Part shown: piece after piece, positions 10,091 through 19,452 of the stretch
Layout: every line of letters starts with the position of its first letter
Position numbering within the stretch: position 1 is the stretch's first letter
Assembly (NCBI RefSeq): GCF_000313935.1
Contig: NZ_AMSS01000014.1
Coordinates: 1-64,000 of the forward strand
DNA length: 64,000 bases
Source of the DNA: Acinetobacter sp. WC-141
GTDB taxonomy: Bacteria > Pseudomonadota > Gammaproteobacteria > Pseudomonadales > Moraxellaceae
Direction of reading: 5' to 3'
Position numbers and translations under genes: made by a program
The notes under the pieces: generated by a model
What the model was told of the DNA's origin: nothing
The model's database searches: none
What the model saw: the letters and a program-made list of their open reading frames with translations, nothing else

Positions 10091-10891
10091 TTAGGTTGCT
10101 AAAACTGCATCGAGTACTTGCTGTTCAAGCTGAGCAAAAGAAATACTCTTTTTACGGGGACGCGGTAAATTAACTTGGAAGCTTTGAGCAATCTGGCCCT
10201 TATCTAATAATATAATACGGTCAGCCAATTGTACGGCTTCACTTACATCGTGGGTGACTAAAATTGCAGTGAAGCCTTGCTCTTTCCACAAGTGCTCAAT
10301 CAAGCTTTGCATCTCAAGGCGAGTTAACGCGTCTAATGCCCCTAATGGCTCATCTAACAGCAAAATACGCGGAGTATGAGATAACGCACGTGCTAAGGCT
10401 GTACGCTGAAGTTGACCACCTGAAAGCTGTGAAGGCCATTGCCCAGATTTTTCTTTTAAGCCGACTTTTTCTAGTAATTCTTCTGCTAAAGCATGTTGCG
10501 CTTTAGATAAACCCAGTTGCACATTTTGAAGAATATTTCTCCAAGGCAATAGGCGTGGGTCTTGGAACATAACCCGTATGTCATCGCTGGTAATACCTTC
10601 ACGCAAATGTCGGGCAGATTTGAATTTGATTTCCCCAAAACTGGCTTTTTCAAGTTGAGCGATTAAACGTAATAACGTACTTTTGCCACAACCACTTCGG
10701 CCAACAATAGCTAAAAACTCACCTGGCTGGATGTGTAGGTCAAGATCTTCGAGAACCTTTACCTCACCATAGAATTTATAAAGTTGCTCAATCAGAATCT
10801 CTGCACCTAATACAGGTTCTTGAGATTCTGTTGGTTCTTCCGGAATGAGCTGTACTTCATTCTGATTAATATTTAAATTCAGATTTGTCAT
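10091..10891 (-). CDS. ssuB: Aliphatic sulfonate ABC transporter, ATP-binding protein
   Basis: A 266-aa ABC ATPase. Walker [10 protein letters not shown] (64-72), Q-loop QDPRLLPW (110-117), signature LSGGQ (156-160) and Walker B ILLLDEP (176-182) are all intact. Q-DPRLLPW is typical of the nitrate/sulfonate/taurine importer group. The N-terminal tail of about 30 residues is acidic and proline-rich and slightly longer than usual. It works with the SsuC permease just upstream and the two binding proteins at the head of the operon. It is the last gene of the operon. Confidence 0.93.
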   Translation of the reverse strand: MTNLNLNINQNEVQLIPEEPTESQEPVLGAEILIEQLYKFYGEVKVLEDLDLHIQPGEFLAIVGRSGCGKSTLLRLIAQLEKASFGEIKFKSARHLREGITSDDIRVMFQDPRLLPWRNILQNVQLGLSKAQHALAEELLEKVGLKEKSGQWPSQLSGGQLQRTALARALSHTPRILLLDEPLGALDALTRLEMQSLIEHLWKEQGFTAILVTHDVSEAVQLADRIILLDKGQIAQSFQVNLPRPRKKSISFAQLEQQVLDAVLAT

Positions 10892-10904
10892 GTTCTAAGC
10901 TCCC

Positions 10905-11702
10905 TTATTTCTGATATCCAGAGTGCCAACGTAGTAAATAGCGTTCTAAAAGCTGTGCTAAAACATCTGCTAGTTTGCCTAATAAGGCGTAAAGAAGAAT
11001 ACCGACCAGAACGACATCCGTTTGTAAAAACTCACGTGCATTCATAGTCATATAACCAATACCTGCTTGAGCTGAAATGGTTTCAGCAACAATGAGCAAT
11101 ACCCAAACCAAACCTAATGCAAAGCGTAAACCTACTAAAATAGAAGGCATGGCACCCGGTAGGATAATTTCTTTATAGAGCTGCCAACGCGAAAGTCCGT
11201 AGCTTTTACCCATCTCAATTAATTGAGGATCAACTGACCGAATACCGTGATAAGTGTTGATATAGATAGGGAAGAAAACACCTACTGCGACTAAAAATAA
11301 TTTCGCTGTTTCATCAATACCGAACCATAAGATGACGAGTGGAATGAGGGCTAAAGCTGGGATGTTACGAATCATTTGTAAGGTCGTATCGAGCAGGGTA
11401 GAGGCGAATCGTGAAGATCCGTTGAGTAGACCCAATAACAAACCTAAGCCACCGCCAATCAGTAACCCCAGTAAAGCACGCCCTGCACTGACTTTAACGT
11501 GCTGCCAAAGTTCGCCACTCACCAGTAGATGCCAAAAAGCGGAAACTACAGCAGTGGGTGCAGGCAAAATACGGTTCTCTAAAAGACCCGAGCTTGAGGC
11601 AATTTGCCAAACAATCAATAGAACAATAGGGAAAATCCAAGGCAGCAAACGCTGCCCGACTTGTTTTGTTCCACGTGAAACAATACTTTCAGCTTTGATC
11701 AT
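10905..11702 (-). CDS. ssuC: Aliphatic sulfonate ABC transporter, permease
   Basis: A 265-aa inner-membrane permease of the binding-protein-dependent family (SsuC/TauC type) with about six hydrophobic helices. The EAA-like cytoplasmic loop ([24 protein letters not shown], residues about 165-188) contacts the SsuB ATPase. It overlaps the ssuD stop by 4 bases and is 13 bases from ssuB, so the three genes are very likely translationally coupled. Confidence 0.94.
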   Translation of the reverse strand: MIKAESIVSRGTKQVGQRLLPWIFPIVLLIVWQIASSSGLLENRILPAPTAVVSAFWHLLVSGELWQHVKVSAGRALLGLLIGGGLGLLLGLLNGSSRFASTLLDTTLQMIRNIPALALIPLVILWFGIDETAKLFLVAVGVFFPIYINTYHGIRSVDPQLIEMGKSYGLSRWQLYKEIILPGAMPSILVGLRFALGLVWVLLIVAETISAQAGIGYMTMNAREFLQTDVVLVGILLYALLGKLADVLAQLLERYLLRWHSGYQK

Positions 11703-12874
11703 GCAGGCTCCTTGACGGAACTATTTTGCTTCTTCTCGTCTGGAACATAATTATTGGCAATAATTTCACCGAATGGACCGGTCAAATTTGGCTGAGCAAG
11801 TTTAGCTCGGGTCTCAATTGGTAATAACGGGAATACTAACTCTGCAAAACGAATTGATTCTTCAAGGTGTGGATAGCCCGAGAAAATGAAGGTATCAATA
11901 CCTAAATCAGCATATTCCTGAATACGAGCAGCAACGGTTTCAGGGTCACCTACAAGTGCTGTACCAGCGCCACCACGGACTAAACCAATTCCTGCCCAAA
12001 GGTTTGGAGATACTTCAAGCTTGTCTCGGTTACCGCCGTGAAGAGCTGCCATACGTTGTTGGCCTACCGAGTCCATTTGTGCAAATTTTTTCTGTGCAGC
12101 AGCAATAGTTGCATCATCTAGATATTGAATCAGTTCGTTTGCCGCAGCCCAAGCTTGTTCGTTGGTTTCACGAACAATCACATGCAAGCGAATGCCATAA
12201 GTTAATTTACGGCCTTTAGCCTCAGCTTTGGCGCGAACATGTTCGATCTTTTGTTTGACTGCTGCTGGTGGCTCGCCCCACGTAAGGTAAGTATCAACTT
12301 GCTCAGCAGCCAAATCGACAGCGACGTCTGAAGAGCCGCCGAACCAAAGTGGGGGGTAAGGCTTTTGAACAGGTGGGTAAAGTAGTTTTGCATCATCGAC
12401 TTGTAAGCGTTCACCATGGAATGTAAAAGCTTCACCCGTATGTGAACGCGTCAAAATTTCACGCCAGATTTTTACATATTCATTGGCAGTTTGATAACGG
12501 GTTTCATGGTCTTCATATAACCCATCGCCGCGTAGTTCAGCTTCATCGCCACCAGTCACTAAGTTGAGTAACACTCGACCATTCGACAAGCGGTCAAATG
12601 TTGCAGCCATACGCGCAGCCAAAGCTGGTGTTGTTACACCCGGACGTAACGCGACTAAAAACTTAAGGTGTTGAGTTGCGTCAATGAGGCTAGCCGCCGT
12701 AATCCAAGGATCTTCACATGAACGACCTGTTGGAATAAGTACTCCTTCGTAACCCAAGTTATCTACTGCCACAGCAATTTGCTTCATATAGGCATGGTCA
12801 ACCTGACGAGCGCCTTTACTTGTACCTAAATAGCGACTATCACCGTGGGTAGGAATAAACCAGAAAATTTTCAT
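11699..12874 (-). CDS. ssuD: FMNH2-dependent alkanesulfonate monooxygenase
   Basis: A 391-aa luciferase-like flavin monooxygenase. It cleaves alkanesulfonates to aldehyde and sulfite so that carbon-bound sulfur can be assimilated. It begins [17 protein letters not shown], and has the internal [16 protein letters not shown] and the [15 protein letters not shown] region typical of SsuD. It needs reduced flavin from an SsuE-type reductase; none is adjacent. I chose the ATG at 12874, which has AGGT seven bases upstream; an ATG at 12880 would add two residues. Confidence 0.96.
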   Translation of the reverse strand: MKIFWFIPTHGDSRYLGTSKGARQVDHAYMKQIAVAVDNLGYEGVLIPTGRSCEDPWITAASLIDATQHLKFLVALRPGVTTPALAARMAATFDRLSNGRVLLNLVTGGDEAELRGDGLYEDHETRYQTANEYVKIWREILTRSHTGEAFTFHGERLQVDDAKLLYPPVQKPYPPLWFGGSSDVAVDLAAEQVDTYLTWGEPPAAVKQKIEHVRAKAEAKGRKLTYGIRLHVIVRETNEQAWAAANELIQYLDDATIAAAQKKFAQMDSVGQQRMAALHGGNRDKLEVSPNLWAGIGLVRGGAGTALVGDPETVAARIQEYADLGIDTFIFSGYPHLEESIRFAELVFPLLPIETRAKLAQPNLTGPFGEIIANNYVPDEKKQNSSVKEPA

Positions 12875-12900
12875 GTGCATTACCTATATATCTATTGAAA

Positions 12901-13884
12901 TTACTTGGCGCCCCAAACAGCTTGTTTAATGCTGATTGGTTTTGGGATGATCCCTTGTTGAGTAAAGATGTCTGCGAGTTGCTGCTGCTCAGCAATCACT
13001 TTGCTGTTAAGAGGAGCGGCTGATGAAGGACGCGGACGGCGTTTAATAAATAAATCACTGGTTGCAGGTTTAAGACCTGTACTTTGACCAATCGCACCTG
13101 CCGTTTCTGCTTGATGACTTTGAACCCATTTATCGGCTTGATTGATTTGTTTGATGAGCCCTGAAACAGCTTTCGGATGTTGTTTAACAAAATTTGGAGC
13201 TGCTAAATAAAATGTATAGTTCGGGCTTAAGCCTTTACCCGATGCAAGAACACGAGCTTGGTCTTCTAGTTGTGCTGAAGCGAAGTAAGGGTCCCAAATT
13301 GCCCATGCATCAACAGCACCTTTTTGAAATGCTGCGCGAGCATCGGCAGGTGTAAGCCAGATCGGAGTAATGTCACTCCAGTTTAGGCCTGCTTTACGTA
13401 CAGCTTGCACAAGTAAGTAATGTGAACTCGAACCTTTTTGTAGCGCAATACGTTTACCTTTAAGGTCTTTCAGCTGTTTGAGTTGCGAGTTTTTAGGAAC
13501 TAAGATTGCCGATGCTAGTGGTTTAGCTGCTTCATAGGCAATGTAATACAAAGGCTTGCCAGCCGCTTGTGCGTAGACAGGAGGTGTATCTCCAGTAACG
13601 CCTACATCAAGTGAACCGACAGCTAAAGCTTCTAAAATTTGTGGACCAGCAGGGAACTCGTTCCAAGTAACTTTGGCATTTGGAAATTCTTGTTCAAATA
13701 ATTTTTGCTGTTTGGCAATTGCAAAGTTAATCGAACTTTTTTGAAAACCAATACGAAGTTCTTTTACAGTTGGATCAATCGCCCAAGCGGGTGCGGCAAT
13801 TGTTAAACCTAATACAGTGACTGCACTGATGCGTTTAGCTAGTTGTGCCCACTGACTCTTATTAAATAATGACTGATGTTGCAT
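12901..13884 (-). CDS. ssuA: Aliphatic sulfonate ABC transporter, periplasmic binding protein
   Basis: A 327-aa sulfonate-binding protein with a Sec signal peptide ending ...APAWA (cleavage near residue 35). The mature part starts ELRIGFQKSSINFAIAK and has family signatures such as EFPAGPQILEALAVGSLDVGVTGDTPPV. The ATG at 13884 has a good ribosome site (AAGGA); a longer frame to 13917 is unlikely because it would put extra charged residues before the signal peptide. This is the second of two tandem binding-protein genes. It ends with a slightly unusual KRRPRPSSAAPLNSKV stretch. Confidence 0.93.
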   Translation of the reverse strand: MQHQSLFNKSQWAQLAKRISAVTVLGLTIAAPAWAIDPTVKELRIGFQKSSINFAIAKQQKLFEQEFPNAKVTWNEFPAGPQILEALAVGSLDVGVTGDTPPVYAQAAGKPLYYIAYEAAKPLASAILVPKNSQLKQLKDLKGKRIALQKGSSSHYLLVQAVRKAGLNWSDITPIWLTPADARAAFQKGAVDAWAIWDPYFASAQLEDQARVLASGKGLSPNYTFYLAAPNFVKQHPKAVSGLIKQINQADKWVQSHQAETAGAIGQSTGLKPATSDLFIKRRPRPSSAAPLNSKVIAEQQQLADIFTQQGIIPKPISIKQAVWGAK

Positions 13885-13954
13885 ATTGATATCCTTGTTC
13901 CCCTTGAGGCAAGGCACAGCATTTATATGGTTATTTGCCGTGCCTAAGCTGGGT

Positions 13955-14923
13955 TTATTTCAGTTTTAAAATGGCATCTTGAATGGTGAGTTTGTTTGGA
14001 ATGAGCTTTTGTGTATAAAAGGCATCAGCTACTTGTTGTTGTTCTTGTGCCACTTTGTCAGATATTGGCTGAACTCCAAAACCCATACGTGAAATGGAAG
14101 TTTTGAGTACATCAAACTCAAGTGCTGTAGGTTTTTCGAGTAGCTTGGCCGCTTCATCCTGATGTAAACTCACCCATTCAGTTGTTTGATTAAGGGTTTG
14201 CACAACTGTATTGAGAACTTTCGGATTATTTTCTGCAAATTTACGGTCAGCTAGATAGAACTGATGATTGCTTACCAAGTTTTCACCTGTTGCTAAAACT
14301 CGTGCCTGAATTTGATGTTCAGCTGCTGCAAAGAACGGATCCCAGATCACCCATGCATCCACAGCACCTTTTTCAAAAGCAGCACGTGCGTCTGATGGCG
14401 GTAAATAAACAGGTTGAATATCACTTAAGCTTAAGTTGTTGGCTTCTAGAACCTTTAACAATAGGTAATGAACATTTGAGCCTTTGTTAAGAGCAACACG
14501 TTTGCCTTTTAAGTCTTTAATAGACTGGATTGGAGAGTCTTTTTGTACCAATAGTGCTTCAGCTTTTGGCGCAGCAGGTTGGTTTGCGACATAGACTAAA
14601 TTTGGATTGGCAGCCTGAGCAAAGATCGGTGGCGCTTCACCTGCTTCACCGAGTGAAACACTTCCTACGTTTAAACCTTCAAGCAATTGAGGGCCAGCAG
14701 GAAACTCAACCCATTTCACTTGCACGCCTTGTTCTTTTAATGCTTTTTCTAAGTCACCACGAGCCTTTAAAATAGGAAGAATCCCATATTTTTGATAGCC
14801 GATATTTAATGTTGTGGTAGCTTGTTCCTCTTTTTTGGCACAACCACTTAACATCATCACTCCTGCAAGGCTGGCCGCGATGACTGAATATTTTGCCCAT
14901 GAAGTGGTGTTGAAAAGTGCCAT
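13955..14923 (-). CDS. Sulfonate ABC transporter substrate-binding lipoprotein (SsuA paralogue)
   Basis: A 322-aa homologue of the neighbouring SsuA, sharing LNIGYQKYG, EFPAGPQLLEGLNVGS, GEAPPIFAQAA and DAWVIWDPFFAAAEHQIQARVLA. Unlike that protein it has a lipobox, LSGC, with the modified cysteine at 28, so it should be membrane-anchored in the periplasm. It is the first gene of the sulfonate operon, and one permease/ATPase pair serves both binding proteins. The two may differ in substrate range (for example taurine versus alkanesulfonates), but the sequence does not show which. Confidence 0.9.
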   Translation of the reverse strand: MALFNTTSWAKYSVIAASLAGVMMLSGCAKKEEQATTTLNIGYQKYGILPILKARGDLEKALKEQGVQVKWVEFPAGPQLLEGLNVGSVSLGEAGEAPPIFAQAANPNLVYVANQPAAPKAEALLVQKDSPIQSIKDLKGKRVALNKGSNVHYLLLKVLEANNLSLSDIQPVYLPPSDARAAFEKGAVDAWVIWDPFFAAAEHQIQARVLATGENLVSNHQFYLADRKFAENNPKVLNTVVQTLNQTTEWVSLHQDEAAKLLEKPTALEFDVLKTSISRMGFGVQPISDKVAQEQQQVADAFYTQKLIPNKLTIQDAILKLK

Positions 14924-15258
14924 GAGATTTCGTACTCTCCGAAAGAGAAAAAGAAAAAAATAATTGGATGAGCAGATACCCTAAATGGATTTTTATTTCA
15001 GAAAAAATAAGTATTCGGTCTTTATTTATGCAAAAAAAAGCTAAACACAATAGGCTATAAACTTATGCGAAAAAATGATTTATCTAATAGAAATATATTT
15101 AATGAATTGTGAGTAAGTTGATGTAAATAAAATAAAAAATATTAAAACCTTAAAAAATTTAGATTTAAAAAAAGTACAACCATAAATTAATCGTGTTTAC
15201 GGTTGTACTTTTTGAACTAAGCTTATCTGAAATAAGAATATCTTAAAAAGAGCAAAGG
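14924..15258 (-). promoter_or_regulatory. Intergenic region with the sulfonate operon promoter and argA terminator
   Basis: This 335-base, very AT-rich gap has no credible gene. The operon promoter must lie here, to the right of 14923, but I could not fix -35/-10 boxes with confidence. Sulfur-starvation control (for example a CysB-like activator) is expected from the family; no site was recognised. The right part holds the argA terminator. Confidence 0.5.
15171..15213 (-). terminator. Terminator downstream of argA
   Basis: An 11-bp perfect stem AAAGTACAACC/GGTTGTACTTT (15171-15181 and 15201-15211) with a 19-base loop. An A-tract on its left becomes a U-tract on the minus strand, about 45 bases past the argA stop. 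Confidence 0.75.
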
Positions 15259-16614
15259 CTAAGGAAGCAGTTTCTTAAAGACTAAAGAATTCCTTTGATA
15301 GTTATAAAGCGCCTGACGAGCATTTGGTAAATCATCAACACTCACCTGATGGAAACCGTGTTCTAAGAACCAGTGAGCTGTTCGAGTCGTTAAAACAAAT
15401 AATTGACGAATACCTTGCTCTTTTGCCTTTTCTTCAAGGAATTGCAAAATCTGGCTACCGCGGTTTGATTTACGATAACTTGGGTGTACTGCGACGCAGG
15501 CAATTTCTGCTGAACGTGTTTCATTAAACTCTGTTGGAATTGGATAAAGTGCAGCGCACGCTAGAATAGTACCGTCGCGCTCAATGACAGCGAACTGGCT
15601 AATTTCTTGTTCTAAACGTTCACGTGAACGATAAACCAGAATACCTTCTTCTTCTAGCGGACGTAATAAATTCATTAAACCACCTACATCTTGAATGTGG
15701 GCTGTACGCACTTCTTCATAATGCGCATCGGTAATCATGGTCCCTATACCATCTCGGGTAAATAACTCTTCGAGGAGGGCACCATCATAGGCATAAGAAA
15801 TAAGATGAACGCGGTGTACGCCTGACAAAGACGCTTTTTTTGCTTGTTGCAAATGCAAGGTGAGTGTTGGACTGATGGTTTGGTATTGCTGAATGTAGTA
15901 GTCCAGTTGATGTGGGCTTAATTCACGTAATATTTGCTCATCTTCATTCAGCAGGCCTTGTTGCTCACCTAGAAAAATGAGTTTATCTGCTTTTAAATAA
16001 GTTGCAGTTTTTGTCGCAACTTCTTCTGCTCGCAAATTAAATACTTCGCCTGTAGTGGAATAACCTGTTGGCCCCAATAACACAATATTATGATTATCGA
16101 GGTGTCGATCAATCGCATCGGTATCGATAGAACGAACTTCACCTGTGAGCTGGAAATCCATCCCGTCACGAATACCATAAGGCTTCGCAGTCACAAAATT
16201 ACCTGATATCACGTCTATGCGAGCGCCATACATTGGAGAGTTCGCTAAACCCATAGAAAGTAATGCTTCAATTTCTAAGCGAATAGAGCCTACAGCATTC
16301 ATGACACAGCCTAAAGATTCACGTGTGGTAATTCGGCTATTGTCATAAAAAGGGGTTTCTATTCCTTTTTCTTTAAGGTTGTGATTAATTTGCGGACGTG
16401 CGCCGTGTACGAGAATTAATCGAATACCAAGAGAATGCAATAAAGCAATGTCGTGGATAATATGCTGGAAATTAGGATGGCGAACTGCTTCGCCACCAAA
16501 CATCAAGACAAACGTTTTATCGCGATGCGCATTAATGTAGGGTGCTGAATGTCGAAACCAGTGTACATAATGCTGGGTGTTATTATGCGACTTACTTACA
16601 GGCTTACTTGACAT
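15259..16614 (-). CDS. argA: Amino-acid N-acetyltransferase (N-acetylglutamate synthase)
   Basis: A 451-aa two-domain enzyme making N-acetylglutamate from glutamate and acetyl-CoA, the first step of arginine synthesis. The N-terminal amino-acid-kinase-like domain (about 20-285; FVLMFGGEAVRHPNF, LLGPTGYSTTGEVFNL) is regulatory and normally binds arginine. The C-terminal GNAT domain (about 305-451) has CVAVHPSYRKSNRGSQIL as its acetyl-CoA loop. This is the classical proteobacterial ArgA architecture. It stands alone between its terminator and the RcnB-like gene terminator region. Confidence 0.96.
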   Translation of the reverse strand: MSSKPVSKSHNNTQHYVHWFRHSAPYINAHRDKTFVLMFGGEAVRHPNFQHIIHDIALLHSLGIRLILVHGARPQINHNLKEKGIETPFYDNSRITTRESLGCVMNAVGSIRLEIEALLSMGLANSPMYGARIDVISGNFVTAKPYGIRDGMDFQLTGEVRSIDTDAIDRHLDNHNIVLLGPTGYSTTGEVFNLRAEEVATKTATYLKADKLIFLGEQQGLLNEDEQILRELSPHQLDYYIQQYQTISPTLTLHLQQAKKASLSGVHRVHLISYAYDGALLEELFTRDGIGTMITDAHYEEVRTAHIQDVGGLMNLLRPLEEEGILVYRSRERLEQEISQFAVIERDGTILACAALYPIPTEFNETRSAEIACVAVHPSYRKSNRGSQILQFLEEKAKEQGIRQLFVLTTRTAHWFLEHGFHQVSVDDLPNARQALYNYQRNSLVFKKLLP

Positions 16615-16693
16615 ACCGATCTCGAATCAACAGCAAAAAGATATAAAGATGATTCTAAACAAAAAAGATTAAAGCCGCATGTTTTAGATAAAA

Positions 16694-16721
16694 AAACACC
16701 CAAATCTAAGTTTGGGTGTTT
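16694..16721 (-). terminator. Terminator after the first RcnB-like gene
   Basis: Stem AAACACCCAAA/TTTGGGTGTTT (16694-16704 and 16711-16721) with a U-tract on the minus strand, 13 bases past the stop of the gene at 16735. Confidence 0.88.
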
Positions 16722-16734
16722 AAAAAGTTTTAAA

Positions 16735-17064
16735 TTAGTGAACAACTTTAATGATTTTATGGCTCTGTTCATTCACCAGTACATAATTTCCGTTCACTTT
16801 GTACCATTTTTGGTAGCGACCCGGTTTAGTCAATTTTTGATGTTGGCGATAGTCAATCACATAACGTGAGTGTTGGTATTCATGAGGTACAACTTGACCC
16901 ACTCGCCAAGCATTACGATGGTCAACTTTTTTAATCACTTTAACTGTTTTTACTTCATGGTTTTGATAGTTGCCATGGTGATTATGATCGTTAGGCGCTG
17001 CCATTGCTGTTGTTGCAACTAAACCAGTAAGTGAAAGAACAATTGCTGTTGTTAATTTTTTCAT
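16735..17064 (-). CDS. Small secreted RcnB-like protein
   Basis: A 109-aa protein with a clear Sec signal peptide (MKKLTTAIVLSLTGLVATTAMA). It has a histidine-rich mature N-terminus (NDHNHHGNYQNH) and then a C-terminal RcnB-type domain (VPHEYQHSRYVIDY ... KPGRYQKWYKVNGNYVLVN). RcnB is a periplasmic protein tied to nickel/cobalt homeostasis in E. coli; metal involvement here is only suggested by the histidines. It is a distant paralogue of the next gene upstream (17305-17718), with which it forms a tandem pair. Each has its own terminator. Confidence 0.82.
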   Translation of the reverse strand: MKKLTTAIVLSLTGLVATTAMAAPNDHNHHGNYQNHEVKTVKVIKKVDHRNAWRVGQVVPHEYQHSRYVIDYRQHQKLTKPGRYQKWYKVNGNYVLVNEQSHKIIKVVH

Positions 17065-17243
17065 TATGAACCTCGAATCATGAGTTAAATTTCAATAACT
17101 AAAGATTAGTGAACAATTGCAGATAAATCGTGGAGACCAAGAAGAATAAATGTGAAAACCCAATATGAAATAAGAAGAAATTAAGAAAATATCTAAAGTG
17201 AAAATATAAAAAATCTTTTTATTTTTAAGTTAGATAAGCAATA

Positions 17244-17304
17244 AAAAAGGATAAAACCCTAAGGCTTTATCCTTTTTATTCAGCGATAGCGAGGCTCTAT
17301 CGCT
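17244..17304 (-). terminator. Double hairpin terminator after the second RcnB-like gene
   Basis: Two adjacent stem-loops on the minus strand. AGCGATAG/CTATCGCT (17282-17289 and 17297-17304) touches the stop codon, followed by AAAAAGGATAAA/TTTATCCTTTTT (17244-17255 and 17266-17277), which has the U-tract. Confidence 0.85.
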
Positions 17305-17718
17305 TTAAAAACCACGAATACTGACAATGCTATTAGAATCTGTATCGACTAAAATATAGTCATTATTGATTTTGTACCATTGTTGATTACGGCCCGGTTT
17401 AGGTAGGTTGCTGTCTTTATAGTCGACTTTATAACCATTGCCACGATAGTGCTGTGGCATAACATAACCCGGTTGCCAGCGATGCTGTTTCAACCGTTCA
17501 AAACCACGTTCTTCACGCATACGACGTTCGTCACGGATACGATCTTCATCATGATCACGTCCAAATCCTGGCCCACGATCATTCCACTCACCGCGTGGTC
17601 CTCCGCCTTTAGGACCTTTAGGGCCATGGCCTCGGTCAAAAGGGGGATCAGCAAAGCTCGCCATACTGGTGGTCAGTACGGTTATGCATAGGGCTAAGAT
17701 GGTGAACAACTTTTTCAT
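17305..17718 (-). CDS. Secreted RcnB-like protein with Gly/Pro/Arg-rich linker
   Basis: A 137-aa protein. The start at 17718 gives a signal peptide (MKKLFTILALCITVLTTSMASFA) and has GAGGAT eight bases upstream; the longer frame to 17796 is rejected because it buries the signal. Residues about 25-75 are low-complexity and rich in Gly, Pro, Asp and Arg (GHGPKGPKGGGPRGEW, RIRDERRMREERG). The C-terminal RcnB domain (QPGYVMPQHYRGNGYKVDY ... KPGRNQQWYKINNDYILVD) matches the downstream paralogue. It is probably periplasmic, with the role unknown beyond the family link to metal or envelope stress. Confidence 0.82.
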   Translation of the reverse strand: MKKLFTILALCITVLTTSMASFADPPFDRGHGPKGPKGGGPRGEWNDRGPGFGRDHDEDRIRDERRMREERGFERLKQHRWQPGYVMPQHYRGNGYKVDYKDSNLPKPGRNQQWYKINNDYILVDTDSNSIVSIRGF

Positions 17719-17935
17719 GATGCATCCTCGTTTACATCTGATGTCTCTCATGTTGAATACTCTACGCGCAAAATGCAGAGAAACTGTGAAGATCATTTAA
17801 TGGTTCAATTAAAATTACGGATAGATCAAGAGTTTTTATCAATCGTAAAAAAGGCTTGTATATATCTTTTCAGGTATAGGCAAGCCAGATTTGATGATTG
17901 GCCGTAATTTAATTTAGCTTTTCATCTTTAACTTT

Positions 17936-18682
17936 TTAATCCTGTGCATCAATACTTTGACCATTGAGCGCCAAGCTGTCTTCACCCATTAAATAGAGGT
18001 AAGCAGGCAAGATTGACTCAGGTGTAGGTAGTGTCTTCGGATCTTCTTGTGGGTAGGCTTTAGCACGCATTGCAGTACGTGTTGCGCCTGGGTTAATGCA
18101 GTTAAAGCGGATATTTGGATAAGTATTTTCCGCTGCAAAAATTTTACTCACTGCTTCAATTGCAATTTTGGAGACAGAATATGCGCCCCACAAAGCACGT
18201 GCTTCACGGCCTACACCAGAACTGGTAAATACGACAGAGGCATTTTCTGATTTTTGCAAAAGTGGTAATAAGGCTTGAGTGAGGGCAAACGGAGCACGTA
18301 AGTTAACTGCCATCACGTCATCCCACACTTCTGTAGGATAATGTGCTAGCTCTACACGCTCACCTAAAATACCCGCATTATGCAAAATACCGTCTAGACG
18401 TCCAAACTGCTTTTCGAGCGTATCGACTAAAAAGTCGTAATCACGGTCAGAGGCACTTGAAAGTTGTAGCGGTAAAATCGCGGGTTGCGGTGCACCGAGA
18501 CTTTCAATTTCATCATAAATAACTTCAAGTTTGTTTAAGGTTCTACCATGCAGGACAACGGTTGCACCATGGAGGGCATAACTTAGAGCCGCAGCTCGCC
18601 CAATTCCATCACCAGCACCGGTGATTAAAATAACACGATCTTTAAGTAGATCCGGACGAGGTTGATATTCTGAATATTTCAT
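17936..18682 (-). CDS. Short-chain dehydrogenase/reductase, YciK-like
   Basis: A 248-aa SDR oxidoreductase. The NAD(P)-binding motif TGAGDGIGRA (21-30), NAG motif HNAGILG, catalytic serine in VVFTSSGVGREA and the YSVSK catalytic motif are all present. The C-terminal INPGATRTAMRAKAYP is typical of the YciK group. The substrate is unknown. It follows gph by about 70 bases on the same strand and is probably in the ubiG-gph-yciK transcription unit. A GGAGG-like site (AAGGAGGTTTACC) precedes the ATG. Confidence 0.88.
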   Translation of the reverse strand: MKYSEYQPRPDLLKDRVILITGAGDGIGRAAALSYALHGATVVLHGRTLNKLEVIYDEIESLGAPQPAILPLQLSSASDRDYDFLVDTLEKQFGRLDGILHNAGILGERVELAHYPTEVWDDVMAVNLRAPFALTQALLPLLQKSENASVVFTSSGVGREARALWGAYSVSKIAIEAVSKIFAAENTYPNIRFNCINPGATRTAMRAKAYPQEDPKTLPTPESILPAYLYLMGEDSLALNGQSIDAQD

Positions 18683-18750
18683 TGGTAAACCTCCTTCTTT
18701 TTATATTGATAAAACGATTAACTGTTAAAAAAGTCTATAAAACTCTGATG

Positions 18751-19452
18751 TTAACTTATCATACGCTGATTTTCCTGTAGAGCAGGAAGCTTTTGACGTA
18801 ACATATCGTGTAATTCTGTCACCGTATTTACAATCGAATCAGCCTGCCATGCAGCGAGATCATCACGGTGCTCAATAGGCAAATAACCGTACGCAGCTAA
18901 AATAGTGTACATATTGGCATTGCGACCAGCATCAATATCACGTGGGTGGTCGCCTACATAAATAATTTCATCTGCTGGGATGTTTAACTGTTTAGCGGCC
19001 AAATACATTGGTTCAGGGTCTGGTTTGGTTTTACTGACATCTTCAGGACATACCAAAACTGCACAGCGTTCTGTCAGATTTAACTTTTCTAAAAGAGCTT
19101 CACTTAAACCACGTGGTTTATTGGTCACAATACCCCACGGAATTTGCGCAGCTTCTAACTCTTCTAGAAGTGGGTACATGCCTTCAAACAGATCTGTATC
19201 AACCACAATATTATTGCCGTAAATATCTAAAAAGTTTTGACGATGGGCCAAGAAAATTGGGTTGGCCACATCCAGCTCTGGATAGACCAATTTCACCATC
19301 GCACGCGCACCTTCAGATACCTGAGTGCGAATAAGATCGGCCTCTACAACAGGGCGTCTTTCATCACGGCACATTTGCTGAATAATACGAATGAAATCCG
19401 CAGCTGTATCGATAAGCGTACCGTCTAAATCAAATAAAACAGCTTTCATCAT
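18751..19452 (-). CDS. gph: HAD-family phosphatase, phosphoglycolate phosphatase-like
   Basis: A 233-aa HAD subfamily IA hydrolase. Motif I is [10 protein letters not shown] (7-16), motif II VTNKP and motifs III/IV DPEP ... [13 protein letters not shown]. It most resembles Gph, which dephosphorylates 2-phosphoglycolate, but close relatives (MupP) dephosphorylate MurNAc-6-phosphate, and in pseudomonads mupP also follows ubiG. That alternative fits this context well. The ATG at 19452 overlaps the ubiG stop; a second ATG at 19449 is equally possible. Confidence 0.85.
   Translation of the reverse strand: MMKAVLFDLDGTLIDTAADFIRIIQQMCRDERRPVVEADLIRTQVSEGARAMVKLVYPELDVANPIFLAHRQNFLDIYGNNIVVDTDLFEGMYPLLEELEAAQIPWGIVTNKPRGLSEALLEKLNLTERCAVLVCPEDVSKTKPDPEPMYLAAKQLNIPADEIIYVGDHPRDIDAGRNANMYTILAAYGYLPIEHRDDLAAWQADSIVNTVTELHDMLRQKLPALQENQRMIS

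Noticed and set aside
10084..10099. GCAACCTTAGGTTGC palindrome at the end of ssuB
   Set aside because: It overlaps the coding end, lacks a T-tract, and the real terminator lies further on at 10008-10042.
12202..12435. 77-aa reading frame inside ssuD in another frame
   Set aside because: Shadow of a well-supported gene, with no ribosome site or domain.
17719..17796. N-terminal extension of the second RcnB-like protein
   Set aside because: It would bury the signal peptide, and the ATG at 17718 has a good ribosome site.
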